Shown here: positions 44,531 to 53,627 of the stretch, one piece after another
How positions within the stretch are numbered: position 1 is the stretch's first letter
Layout: the number at the start of each line of letters is the position of its first letter
Assembly: GCA_044226205.1 (NCBI GenBank)
Contig: JBGAHL010000024.1
Location: 1-64,000, forward strand
DNA from: M3007 sp044226205
Lineage (GTDB): Bacteria; Bacteroidota; Bacteroidia; Chitinophagales; Saprospiraceae
DNA: 64,000 bases
Direction of reading: 5' to 3'
Translations under genes and position numbers: made by a program
Notes under the pieces: model-generated
Told to the model about the DNA's origin: nothing
The model's database searches: none
The model's input: only the letters and a program-made list of their open reading frames with translations

Positions 44531-45883
44531 TCAAAATGAAAGGCCGCAACTTTCAATTTTGCGGTAAAGGGTGGTGAGGCCAATGCCCAGCAGGCGCGCC
44601 GCCTCGGTTTTGTTGCCGCCGGTATGCAGCAGTACTTTCTGGATGTGGAGGCATTCGGCTGCTTCGAGGGAAAAAGCCGACAGGGGGCGGGTTTGCTCCC
44701 CGTGTGAGGGCATGGCCTGCAGTTCGACGGGCAAATCGGCGGGCTCGATCCATTCGCCGGCAGCGAGAATGACGGCCCGTTCAATGACGTTTTTCAGTTC
44801 CCGGATATTGCCCGGCCAGTCGTAGGCGTCGAGGCAGTGCAGAGTTTCCGGCGAGAGTCCCCTTATTTTTTTAGCCATTTTTCCTGAAAACCAGGCGGTA
44901 AAATGGCTGGCCAGCAAGCCGATATCCTGTCGCCGTTCGCGCAGCGGCGGCAAATAGATCTGGAAGACCGCGAGCCGGTAATAAAGGTCGGCCCGGAACC
45001 GGCCGCGTTCGGCGTCCTGTTTCAGATCGCGGTTGGTGGCCGACAAGAGGCGGATATCCGCCCTGCGCACCCTGGTCTCGCCGACGGGCAAAAACTCCCC
45101 GCTTTCGAGTACGCGCAGGAGTTTGGCTTGCAAATCGAGGGGCATTTCCCCGATCTCGTCGAGAAAAAGCGTACCGCCCTGCGCCTCGTCGAGCAAGCCG
45201 GGTTTGTCTTTCATGGCGCCGGTGAAGGCCCCGGCGCGGTGGCCAAACAGTTCGCTTTCGAGCAGGTCGTGGCTGAATGCGCTGCAATTCAGGGCGACGA
45301 AGGGGCGGTTTTTTCTTGCGCTCGACCGATGAATGGCCTGCGCGAACACCTCTTTGCCTGTGCCTGTTTCGCCCCGTAACAGCACCGTGGTATCGGTCGG
45401 GGCAACTTTTTGCGCCAGCGCGACTACTTGCTGGAAGGCTGGCGCCCGGCCTGTCACCTGTTCAAAATCAAGCGGCTTCCCGAGTTGTTTTTCCAGTTGG
45501 ACGACCTTGCGCTGGAGCCGGATTTTATCCAGCATTCGGTGGAGCAGCGGGATGATTTTATTGTTGTCGTCGCCTTTTACCAGGTAATCAAAAGCGCCGG
45601 TTCGCATGGCCTGCACGCCGTCGGGGATGTTGCCGTAGGCGGTGAGCAGGGCAATTTCGATGTCAGGGTGGGCGGTTTTCAGTTCGCCGACAAAGTCCAC
45701 ACCGTTGCCGTCGGGCAGTTTGACATCGCACAAAACAATATCGGGCCGGTTTTTGGCCAATGCCTGACGCCCGGCTGCCAGGCTGGCAGCCTGAACGACG
45801 TCGAAGCCTTCCAGGCGGATCAGCCGCGCCAGGAGCTCGCGCAGGCTGTTTTCATCGTCGATGAGCAAAATATTGGCTGGCAT
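44531..45883 (-). CDS. NtrC-type sigma-54-dependent response regulator
   Basis: The protein has 450 residues from ATG 45883. A receiver domain (1-120) has the phosphoacceptor D53 in CDVKLPDGNG, acidic D9-D10 and K103. The AAA+ domain (about 145-375) has Walker A GETGTGKE (171-178), the sigma-54 contact loop GAFTGA (218-223) and GGTLFLDEIGEMPLDLQA. The C-terminal Fis-type HTH (NKTEAARLLGIGLTTLYRKI) binds DNA. It sits directly upstream of the kdp genes, in place of the OmpR-type KdpE of E. coli. Its partner is probably the histidine kinase at 35492. Confidence 0.94.
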   Translation of the reverse strand: MPANILLIDDENSLRELLARLIRLEGFDVVQAASLAAGRQALAKNRPDIVLCDVKLPDGNGVDFVGELKTAHPDIEIALLTAYGNIPDGVQAMRTGAFDYLVKGDDNNKIIPLLHRMLDKIRLQRKVVQLEKQLGKPLDFEQVTGRAPAFQQVVALAQKVAPTDTTVLLRGETGTGKEVFAQAIHRSSARKNRPFVALNCSAFSHDLLESELFGHRAGAFTGAMKDKPGLLDEAQGGTLFLDEIGEMPLDLQAKLLRVLESGEFLPVGETRVRRADIRLLSATNRDLKQDAERGRFRADLYYRLAVFQIYLPPLRERRQDIGLLASHFTAWFSGKMAKKIRGLSPETLHCLDAYDWPGNIRELKNVIERAVILAAGEWIEPADLPVELQAMPSHGEQTRPLSAFSLEAAECLHIQKVLLHTGGNKTEAARLLGIGLTTLYRKIESCGLSF

Positions 45884-45921
45884 GGCGACAATGTTAGGCC
45901 TTTTTGGGCGCTCCAAAAAAA

Positions 45922-45953
45922 AAAAGCCCGTCTGCAGGTGCAAACGGGCTTTT
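45922..45953 (-). terminator. Terminator of the second giant surface-protein gene
   Basis: AAAAGCCCGT (45922-45931) and ACGGGCTTTT (45944-45953) pair. On the minus strand the stem is followed by a long T-run. It lies about 20 bases after the surface-protein stop at 45975. Confidence 0.92.
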
Positions 45954-45974
45954 CGTCTTTATCGGGCAAGGCTG

Positions 45975-48900
45975 TTAACGGTTAATCACCAGTTTTTTAG
46001 CCACGCTTTTTCCGTCAATTTGAATCAATACGGAATACAGACCGGCTGCATTGCCGCTGAGATCCATCTCGATGCGCGCTTCGCGGGTGCTGTTGCGCTC
46101 GAGCACACGGCGGCCCGTAGCGTCGAAGACAACAACGCGGGTCTCGGAATTGACCACGGAGCTGGGCAATACCACGGCCACCTGACCGGAGCTCGGGTTG
46201 GGCTGGAGGCTCAAACCGTAGGACCAGTCGGGTGCGTCGGTACCGACAAAACTCGTGACCGGAATATCCTGGCTCGTGAGGGTGCAACCCTGGGCATCGG
46301 TTACGATAACCGTGTACACCCCGGCGCTCAGGCCGCTGATGTCTTCGGTGGTGTCGGGCAGCGGGGCTGCATCGAGGAACCACTGGAAGGAGTAGGGCGA
46401 CAAACTGCCGTTCACGGCGATGTTGATAGCACCGTTGTCGGGCGAGCTGTTGTCGTCTTTCACGTTCTGGATCACGATCGACAGCTGGGTCAATACCGTG
46501 ACTTCGAAGGAGCAGCTGCCCACGTTGCCCTGGGCATCGGTGTAAGAGAAGGTGTTGGTCGTCGTACCAACCGGGAACGAGGAACCGCTGGGCAGGCCGG
46601 ACACGAACTGGAATTGTCCGCCGAAGCCGAGGCAGTTGTCGGAAGCGGTGGGTGCGTCGTACGACACGGTATTGTTGCCGAAGCAACGGACGATGCTTTG
46701 CGGGCAATTGAGTACCGGCGGCAGGTCGTCCACAATCGTGATGGTCAGCGTACTGGAGGCCACGTTGCCGGCATCGTCGCCAGCTTCCACGGTGATCGTG
46801 TGCTCGCCGAGTTGGTCGCAGTCGAAGCTGTTGGGCGTAATGGTGACAAAATCGACGCCGCAGTTGTCGCTTACATCCAGACCCAGGATTTGCGGGGTCA
46901 GCGTGATTTCACCGGCCGAGCCGAGCGATACGGTGCTCACGCCGCCGTTGATGGCCGGCGCTTCGGTGTCGAGCGCCTGTACGTTGGCAAACGCGATGGC
47001 GGTGCAGCCATTCGCGTCGGTGACCGTAGCCTGATACACTCCGGCGGTCAAATCGACAGCGGTGAATTCCACTTGTCCATTGGCCCATTCGATGCTCAGG
47101 TTGCCGGTGCCGCCTACTGCGACTACCGTGGCGGAGCCTTCGGGAATAGCCGGGCAGGGCGTCGTGGTGGTGTTAACATCCGTGATAACGATCGGTGCGG
47201 GTTCGGTCAGGGTTGCCGAGGCAGTGACCGAGCAATTGTTGACATCCGTCACGGTTACGGTGTATTCACCGGCAGTCAGTTCGGTGGCGGTCGCGTCGGT
47301 GCCTCCCGAACTCCAGATGTAATTGAACGGTTCGCTGCCGCCGGTCAGCACGATGGTTGCCGAGCCGCTGGCTTCGCCGTTGCAATTCGGGCTGGTCAGC
47401 AGGATGGAAGTCAGCAAGCCGCAGTTGCCTTCGTCGACCGTGACGGTTTGCACCGAGGAGCAACCGTTGGCGTCGCTTACCGTCACCGTGTATTCGCCGG
47501 CGCCGAGGCCGGTGATGGATTGAGTGGTTTCATCATTGTTCCACAAGTAGGTATAGGGGCTGAAACCACCGGTCGGATTGGCGGTAGCGCTGCCGTCGTT
47601 GGTGTCCGGGCCGCTGGTGCCGTCCGCGGTGGCATTGGCATTCACCTGCGTCGGTTCGAAGACGGTAAAGATGAGCTCGCTTGGGCAGTTGGCAGCGTCA
47701 TTGATGGTGACGGTGTACTGGCCCGGCGCAAGTCCGGTGACGCTCGAAGTGGTGGCGTCATTGCTCCAGATGTAGCTGTAAGGCTCCTGACCACCGCTGA
47801 TAAACACGTCGGCGGAGCCGTCGTTGGCGCCGAAGCAGCTCACATTGGTCACGTCGTATTCCGTCTGGATCGCGCAGTTGTATGCGTTGACATTCACGGT
47901 TTGGACCACCGTGCAAAGGTTGGCGTCCGTAACGGTTACGGTATAAGAACCGGGCAAGAGACCGCTGATCGATGCAGTCGTCTCGTCGTTGCTCCACAGG
48001 TAGGCGTAGTTGGGCGAGCCGCCGCTCGGGTTGGCGTTTGCCGTACCGTCGGCGGAGCCGTTGCTCGTCTGCGCCGTGGCGCTGGCATTGGCAGACAATT
48101 GGGAAGGCTGGGTAATGGTCGCTTGTACCGTACCCGAGCAACCTTCGCTGTCGGTCACCGTAAGGATATAATCACCGGCTGCAAGGCCGCTGACGCCGGG
48201 GTCGTTGCCGCCCGAGCTCCAGTCGAAGGTATAGTTGCCGTTGCCGCCGCTGCCGCTGCCGACCAAGCCGCCGTTGGCGGAGCCGAAGCAGCTGACGTTT
48301 TGCACACCGGCGATATTGGCCGTGACGGGCGCGTATTGCACCACCGTGGCCGAAGCCGTGCTCGTACAGCCGTTCTGCGAATTGGTCACCAAAACCGAAT
48401 ATTGACCGGGCTGATTAACTGCCAGGAAGGCATCTGCGCCGGTATTGGTCGTGCTGTTGTCGGGCAGGGTCCAGAGGTGTTGCAGGTCGTTCGGGTTGGC
48501 TGTGCTGGTCGTCACAAGCGTCACCGAAGCGTTGTTGCAATTCAGGTTGCCCGAAGGCGCCACGCTGGCGCCCGGCGCTGCGTTGTCGAGCGCGACGTTG
48601 GTAGTAGCCGTGCTGGTGCAACCGTTCGTACCCGTTACGAGCAGCTGATAGGTGCCTTCCGTGTTCACGGTCGGGTTTTGGCTTGCCGAGGTAAAGCCGC
48701 CGGGGCCGGTCCACAACCAGCTCACGCCGGAGCCGCCGGAGGCGCCTTGCAGTTGTACGCTGCTGACCGCGCAGGTCAGCGTACCGCCGGTTGCCGTAGC
48801 GCCGGGAGGATTGCTGTTGCCCGAAACGACGGCAGTAGCCGAGTTGGTACAGCCGGTATTGCCGTCCGTAACGATGAGGACATAGTTGCCGGGGGCACTA

Positions 48901-50672
48901 ACCGTTGGGTTGGGGGCGGAGGAGGTAAAGCTGTTGGGACCCGTCCAGGCATAGGTCGGGTTGACAGCGCCGGTGGTCGAGCCGAGGGAAATATTGGGAA
49001 CGGCGCAAGACACCGTGCCCCCCGTCACCCCGATCGTTGGCGACTGTGTTTGTGCATTGATAACCGTGAGCGAGACTGCCGTGCAACCATTCAGGTTGTT
49101 GGTTACGCGGAGTTTGTAGGTGCCTGTGGCGTTTACTGTCGGCGTGAGCGTAGTCGAGCCCGATACGATATTTCCGCCGTTGGAGGCCGTCCACATGTAA
49201 GAATATTGCGCCCCCATCGAGCCGGTTCCCTGCAACTGTACTTGCGTCACAGAGCAGGTCAGCGTAAGGTTGGGCCCGGCATCTGCCAGGGGCACCGTCG
49301 TTTCGCCGGGCACATAAACCGTGGCGGTGTCGTAACACAGAACGCCGCCGGCGCTGTTGCGCACGATCAGGGAGTATTGGCCGGGGGCCGTGGCAGTAGC
49401 GTTAATCGCATTGCTGATGACTACTCCTGAGGGGTTGAGCCAGCTGTAAAAAACAGACGGGCCGGTCGTTGACCCTTGTCCCGACAAGGGCACAGAGGGC
49501 ACCGCGCAGGTAATGGTATCGGGTTGTTGAATAACTGCTTTTACAGGAATTTTGATCAAGGTGAATTTCACGATACTGTCGCAACCGTTTTCGGCAGAAA
49601 TCACATCGGTGTAGGTACCCGGGTTGCAGTATTCATAAGGACCAACGTAAAAGCATTCGCCGTCACAGATGTATTTGATGCCCAGATTCGTAAAGTTTGG
49701 AGGCAAAATGGTCACTTTTTGCCGAACGGTACTGTCGCAGCCAAGGTAGGACTGGTAGGGCGTCGAGGTCAGGGTGTAAGTACCGGGGTTGAACAAGTTG
49801 GTATGCGGTTCTTCATCCCATTGGAAAGGCGTCCATTCGTTACAAACCGTGATATCGGGCAGAATAGTGATGGGCAAAGGCGTAACGGTGACGGGCAGGC
49901 AGGTCGAAGCAGCGGGGCTGCAAATATTGGATGCCGAGACACAGATGTTGCCGCCGGTGTTGCCGAATTTGACCGTCACTGTAGTGCCGGCAAAGGGGCC
50001 GGGCACCACGGCCACGTTGCTGCCGCCATTGATCGAAGCGCCTGCAGGCGCCGTCCAGGTGTACACGGCGGCATTGTCAACCGGCGCGATCGAGTAGGTT
50101 ACAGTGGCATTCGGGCAAAGCTGCTGTTGCCCCTGAATAGCGCCCAGGGCGCCGAGCGGCTGGGGGCTTGCAACGCCGTGCGTCACACTGATTTTGTACT
50201 GGCATACCTCTCCGTTTATACCGTCAATCATCAGCTGGTACGCTTTACCGATGGTAAGGCCCGTCGCTTCCAGTTCCATGGAGTTGGGGGCGGAGCTGAT
50301 CCCGATAGGGTTGCAGACCACGGTGGTCATACAATTGTCGACGATAGCGCCTTGCAGACCGTTGGTACCCGAGCAGGACAGGTAAGAAATCTGGAACGTG
50401 ATATTGGTCGAGCCGGCGATAAAGCCGTACCACCGGGGGTTTTCCAGCGTAATCGTGCCCAGGCAGGTAAAATCCAGGGTAGCGGGCAAAAACACGTTGT
50501 TCTGATCTTGCAGTCCGTCAATGTTGCAGTAAATACAGGTGTTGGCGCACACAAGCGCGCCGGGGGGAGGAATTGATCCGCCGCTGGTACAGGAAAACAG
50601 ACCCTGTGCAGAGGATACTGTTGCCAGCAGGGAAGACGACAACAGGAACACGAGGAATAGCAGTTTACGCAT
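45975..50672 (-). CDS. Giant T9SS-exported surface protein with SprB repeats and HYR module
   Basis: The protein has 1565 residues from ATG 50672, which begins the signal peptide (MRKLLFLVFLLSSSLLATVS). Residues about 450-780 hold PKD/Ig-like units (AGPNLTLTCSVTQVQLQG and others). Residues about 785-1225 hold at least six SprB-type repeats of 75-80 residues (VSCFGANDGSADVFISGG, YIWSNDATTSSVTGLAPG). Residues about 1225-1400 resemble HYR/hyalin modules (DDAGNVASSTLTITIVDD, PPVLNCPQSIVRC). The last 80 residues (LQPNPSSGQ, FDATGRRVLERN, AAGLYSVLI, KKLVINR) are a type A T9SS sorting domain. SprB itself is the mobile gliding adhesin of Flavobacterium. This protein shares only its repeats. Its own terminator is at 45922. 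Confidence 0.94.
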   Translation of the reverse strand: MRKLLFLVFLLSSSLLATVSSAQGLFSCTSGGSIPPPGALVCANTCIYCNIDGLQDQNNVFLPATLDFTCLGTITLENPRWYGFIAGSTNITFQISYLSCSGTNGLQGAIVDNCMTTVVCNPIGISSAPNSMELEATGLTIGKAYQLMIDGINGEVCQYKISVTHGVASPQPLGALGAIQGQQQLCPNATVTYSIAPVDNAAVYTWTAPAGASINGGSNVAVVPGPFAGTTVTVKFGNTGGNICVSASNICSPAASTCLPVTVTPLPITILPDITVCNEWTPFQWDEEPHTNLFNPGTYTLTSTPYQSYLGCDSTVRQKVTILPPNFTNLGIKYICDGECFYVGPYEYCNPGTYTDVISAENGCDSIVKFTLIKIPVKAVIQQPDTITCAVPSVPLSGQGSTTGPSVFYSWLNPSGVVISNAINATATAPGQYSLIVRNSAGGVLCYDTATVYVPGETTVPLADAGPNLTLTCSVTQVQLQGTGSMGAQYSYMWTASNGGNIVSGSTTLTPTVNATGTYKLRVTNNLNGCTAVSLTVINAQTQSPTIGVTGGTVSCAVPNISLGSTTGAVNPTYAWTGPNSFTSSAPNPTVSAPGNYVLIVTDGNTGCTNSATAVVSGNSNPPGATATGGTLTCAVSSVQLQGASGGSGVSWLWTGPGGFTSASQNPTVNTEGTYQLLVTGTNGCTSTATTNVALDNAAPGASVAPSGNLNCNNASVTLVTTSTANPNDLQHLWTLPDNSTTNTGADAFLAVNQPGQYSVLVTNSQNGCTSTASATVVQYAPVTANIAGVQNVSCFGSANGGLVGSGSGGNGNYTFDWSSGGNDPGVSGLAAGDYILTVTDSEGCSGTVQATITQPSQLSANASATAQTSNGSADGTANANPSGGSPNYAYLWSNDETTASISGLLPGSYTVTVTDANLCTVVQTVNVNAYNCAIQTEYDVTNVSCFGANDGSADVFISGGQEPYSYIWSNDATTSSVTGLAPGQYTVTINDAANCPSELIFTVFEPTQVNANATADGTSGPDTNDGSATANPTGGFSPYTYLWNNDETTQSITGLGAGEYTVTVSDANGCSSVQTVTVDEGNCGLLTSILLTSPNCNGEASGSATIVLTGGSEPFNYIWSSGGTDATATELTAGEYTVTVTDVNNCSVTASATLTEPAPIVITDVNTTTTPCPAIPEGSATVVAVGGTGNLSIEWANGQVEFTAVDLTAGVYQATVTDANGCTAIAFANVQALDTEAPAINGGVSTVSLGSAGEITLTPQILGLDVSDNCGVDFVTITPNSFDCDQLGEHTITVEAGDDAGNVASSTLTITIVDDLPPVLNCPQSIVRCFGNNTVSYDAPTASDNCLGFGGQFQFVSGLPSGSSFPVGTTTNTFSYTDAQGNVGSCSFEVTVLTQLSIVIQNVKDDNSSPDNGAINIAVNGSLSPYSFQWFLDAAPLPDTTEDISGLSAGVYTVIVTDAQGCTLTSQDIPVTSFVGTDAPDWSYGLSLQPNPSSGQVAVVLPSSVVNSETRVVVFDATGRRVLERNSTREARIEMDLSGNAAGLYSVLIQIDGKSVAKKLVINR

Positions 50673-51002
50673 AAACAATTGGTGATTTAAATGGATGAGA
50701 TAGTCAGTGCGTCTAGTGCGAAAAGTTCACAGCAGAACGTGGTTCGAGCAAAACTTGGCGGCAAACTATGTGCCACACCTTTTTATTCAACCTTAAACTA
50801 CCTATAAAAAATGCGGATACTGGCAGAATACCATTTCTGCGGTAGGTTTAAAGTCGAACAACCGGTCGTATGTAATCGGTAAAAAGGGAGGATGCTCCGG
50901 CGGATTACGCATTGGGCGCACAAGCCGAAAACCTGAATAATGAAGCGCGTGGTAAAGACAATACGAACGCTAATATCGCTGCACGGGCGCTAACCGAAGA
51001 AT
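50673..51002. other. Intergenic region between the giant surface-protein gene and ruvC
   Basis: A stretch of 330 bases without a convincing gene. A frame starting 50912 on the plus strand runs antisense into ruvC and is not supported. The region is moderately AT-rich and must contain the promoter of the giant gene on the minus strand, but no clean TAnnTTTG box could be picked. No RNA gene or repeat was recognised. Confidence 0.55.
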
Positions 51003-51617
51003 TTATTTTGAAACTTTGCCGGGATTGTCCTTTAAAAATGCCCCCCAGCCACTGTACGTTTTTTGCCCTTTTGCCGGCCCGGAGGACTGAAACCAGTGGC
51101 AAACCGCGGCCGCAAGGGCATCCGTGGCATCGAAATATTTTTCCTGAAATTTCTGCTTCAATATGTTTTCCAGCATGCCCGCCACCTGCTCTTTCGACGC
51201 GTTTCCGTTGCCGGTGATGGCCCGCTTGATCTTCTTGGGCATGTACTCCGTGATGGCCAGACCATTCACCATGCCTGCCGCGATGGCAACCCCCTGCGCG
51301 CGGCCCAGTTTGAGCATGGATTGCACGTTTTTGCCAAAAAACGGCGCTTCAATCGACATTTCAGAAGGCCGGTACTGGCGGATCAGATCCTGCACCTGTT
51401 CAAAAATATACCGCAGTTTGATGGTCTGTTCCTCCCCGACATGCTGAAAAGTGACCACCCCGATCTCGATCACCTTCATGCCTTCTCGCTTGTCGGCATC
51501 CAGCACCGCAAAACCCAGCACATTGGTGCCAGGGTCGATGCCCAATATCCGCACACCGGTCGGAAAAGTGGGCTCTGTCGATACTGCGGTCCGTTTTTTG
51601 GGCGCTGAAACTGGCAT
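51003..51617 (-). CDS. ruvC: Holliday-junction resolvase RuvC
   Basis: The protein has 204 residues from ATG 51617. The open frame extends 77 residues further upstream but that stretch is unlike RuvC. Catalytic carboxylates are in ILGIDPGTNVLGFAVLD (first Asp), MSIEAPFFGKNVQSMLKLGR (Glu) and FDATDALAAAVCHW (two late Asp). It cuts four-way junctions with RuvAB during recombination. A short N-terminal tail (PVSAPKKRTAVSTEPTFPTG) and a basic C-terminal tail extend the usual length of about 170-180. It is divergent from the dehydrogenase gene. Confidence 0.94.
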   Translation of the reverse strand: MPVSAPKKRTAVSTEPTFPTGVRILGIDPGTNVLGFAVLDADKREGMKVIEIGVVTFQHVGEEQTIKLRYIFEQVQDLIRQYRPSEMSIEAPFFGKNVQSMLKLGRAQGVAIAAGMVNGLAITEYMPKKIKRAITGNGNASKEQVAGMLENILKQKFQEKYFDATDALAAAVCHWFQSSGPAKGQKTYSGWGAFLKDNPGKVSK

Positions 51618-51803
51618 GTGACGTGATTTTGTTTGGGTAAGGTTTGTCAAAAAGCGCGAAAAATAAAAACGTGTTGTTGGGTAAATATTTTTATTTAAAA
51701 CATTTTGTACCGCAAGTAGCGCCTTCAATCCAGGTGACGCGCACCCTGAAACGCGTCTGAAAGGCTGTTTTGTAAATTCCAGACACAAAAACGAGGGCTT
51801 TCC

Positions 51804-51811
51804 TAACTTTG
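51804..51811 (+). promoter_or_regulatory. Bacteroidota-type -7 promoter box
   Basis: TAACTTTG is a perfect TAnnTTTG box. Transcription would begin near 51818. It supports the dehydrogenase start at ATG 51860 and rules out the earlier in-frame start at 51809. No TTTG lies at the expected distance upstream. Confidence 0.65.
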
Positions 51812-51859
51812 CGGATTCCCGAAAAGGATCGGGAAATCCATCAGTCATACAACCCTACA

Positions 51860-53017
51860 ATGGACACTATTGGTATTCTTGGCGCCGGCGCCATGGGCAG
51901 TGGTATCGCCCAGGTTGCTGCCAGATACGGTCACAACGTGATCGTCTGCGACAACCTCACGCCCGCACTTTCCAAATCCGGAAAGAGTATTCAGGCTACC
52001 CTGAAAATCCTCGTTGAAAAAGGCAAAATGACCGACGCCGAGGCCTACTCCCTGTTCAGCCGCATCCGCTTTACCGACCACATGAGCGATTTCCGCGATT
52101 GCTCCCTGGTGATCGAAGCCATCGTGGAAGACATCGAGCAGAAACAAATCGCATTCAAAAGTATCGAGGCGATCGTCGACAAATCAGCCATCATCAGCAG
52201 CAACACCTCCTCTCTTTCCATCTCGGCCATGGGCGCTCACCTCAAGCACCCCGAGCGTATTCTGGGCGTCCACTTTTTCAACCCGGCCCCGCTCATGCGA
52301 CTGGTGGAGATTATCCCGGCCATTCAAACCGAGTCCCGTTTTATCGAGACCGGCCGCAACCTGATCAGCAACTGGGGCAAAACCACCGTGCTGGCGCAGG
52401 ACACCCCCGGCTTTATCGTCAATCGCGTGGCAAGGCCCTACTACGGCGAAGCCCTGCGCATTCTGGAAGAAGGCATCGCCAGCCCGGCCACCATCGACTG
52501 GGCCATGCGCGACCTGGGCGGTTTCCGCATGGGGCCCTTCGAACTCATGGATTTTATCGGCAACGATATCAATTACACGGTCACCGAGCAGGTATTCACC
52601 GCGTTCTACTTCGACCCGCGCTACAAACCCTCGCTCATCCAGAAACGACTGATGGACGCCCACTACTTTGGTCGCAAAACCGGCCGGGGATTCTACGATT
52701 ACAGTGAAGGCGCCGTGCAGCCCGAACCCCTGCGCGACGAAGCGCTTGGACAAGTGATCGTTCGCCGCATCCTCGGCATGCTGATCAATGAAGCCGCGGA
52801 AGCCTGTCACATGCGTATTGCCAGCCGCGACGATATCGAATTGGCCATGACCCAGGGCGTCAATTACCCCAAAGGCCTGCTGCATTGGGCCGACGAAATC
52901 GGTATCGCCAACGTGGTCGGCGATCTCGACCGGCTTCACGGCGAATACCTCGACCCGCGTTACAGGTGCAGCCCCTTGCTGCGCCGCATGGCCGGTGAGG
53001 GCAAAACCTTTTTTTAA
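51860..53017 (+). CDS. 3-hydroxybutyryl/3-hydroxyacyl-CoA dehydrogenase
   Basis: The protein has 385 residues from ATG 51860. It oxidises an L-3-hydroxyacyl-CoA to the 3-ketoacyl-CoA with NAD+. The NAD site GILGAGAMGSGIAQVAARYG opens the protein. The catalytic region is VHFFNPAPLMRLVEII, with H and Glu positions of the family, followed by DTPGFIVNRVARPYYGEALR. A second copy of the C-terminal 3HCDH domain (RRILGMLINEAAEACHMRIA, LGGFRMGPFELMDFIGNDIN for the first) gives the long PaaH-like form. The thioesterase 15 bases downstream suggests phenylacetate or fatty-acid catabolism. Confidence 0.92.
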   Translation: MDTIGILGAGAMGSGIAQVAARYGHNVIVCDNLTPALSKSGKSIQATLKILVEKGKMTDAEAYSLFSRIRFTDHMSDFRDCSLVIEAIVEDIEQKQIAFKSIEAIVDKSAIISSNTSSLSISAMGAHLKHPERILGVHFFNPAPLMRLVEIIPAIQTESRFIETGRNLISNWGKTTVLAQDTPGFIVNRVARPYYGEALRILEEGIASPATIDWAMRDLGGFRMGPFELMDFIGNDINYTVTEQVFTAFYFDPRYKPSLIQKRLMDAHYFGRKTGRGFYDYSEGAVQPEPLRDEALGQVIVRRILGMLINEAAEACHMRIASRDDIELAMTQGVNYPKGLLHWADEIGIANVVGDLDRLHGEYLDPRYRCSPLLRRMAGEGKTFF

Positions 53018-53032
53018 AAGCCCGACCGCACC

Positions 53033-53440
53033 ATGACGCCGCTTGAAATTTTTCATAAAATGTTCGACAACGACCCGTTCAGCCGATGGATGGGGATGGA
53101 ACTTGTGTCGGTTGGCCCCGGCGCCTGCACCCTGCGCATGGCAGTTCGCGCTGAAATGCTCAACGGCTTCGGAGTCGCACATGGCGGCATCACGTTTTCC
53201 CTGGCCGACAGCGCCTTCGCTTTTGCCTGCAACTCGCATGGCCGGCACGCCGTGTCCATCCATTGCAGCATCGAACATGCGCGGCCGGTCGTAGCAGGCG
53301 ATGTGCTCACCGCGACCGCGACGGAAGAACATCTGGGCAACAGTCTTTCCAACTACGCGATTACCGTTCGAAATCAGGAAGGAACGGCAGTCGCTTTTTT
53401 TCGCGGGGTTTCATACCGCAAGCAAGGGGTTTGGGAATAA
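53033..53440 (+). CDS. paaI: PaaI-type hotdog thioesterase
   Basis: The protein has 135 residues. Hotdog-fold landmarks are FSRWMGMELVSVGPGACTLR, MLNGFGVAHGGITFSLADSA (the catalytic helix with HGG and the Asp/Glu position) and SIHCSIEHARPVVAGDVLTA. PaaI hydrolyses ring-hydroxylated phenylacetyl-CoA esters that accumulate as dead-end products. It is cotranscribed with the hydroxyacyl-CoA dehydrogenase. The rest of a paa pathway is not in the window, so the symbol is by family and pair context. Confidence 0.85.
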   Translation: MTPLEIFHKMFDNDPFSRWMGMELVSVGPGACTLRMAVRAEMLNGFGVAHGGITFSLADSAFAFACNSHGRHAVSIHCSIEHARPVVAGDVLTATATEEHLGNSLSNYAITVRNQEGTAVAFFRGVSYRKQGVWE

Positions 53441-53627
53441 GAGCACCCGCGCCAAATCCGTGTGGACAAAGCCCATATTTGCGGGCTCAGGTCGTTTATT
53501 AACCAGATAATCCGACATTCCCTCCTCGGTTTTGAAAAACTGGCAGGTTTTTGGAAGACGAAAAAATAGTATGCGTCCTGGCCAAAACAACCAGTGGCTT
53601 TTATCCGCTTCTTACCCAGCGAAAAGC

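Noticed and set aside
45861..49430. 1189-codon open frame on the plus strand
   Set aside because: It is antisense to the giant SprB-repeat protein, which has a signal peptide, clear repeats and a T9SS end. The plus-strand product is Gly/Arg/Val-rich with no domain, and is a by-product of GC-rich repeats.
50912..51217. 101-codon plus-strand frame
   Set aside because: Two thirds of it are antisense to ruvC, and no start signal or domain is seen.
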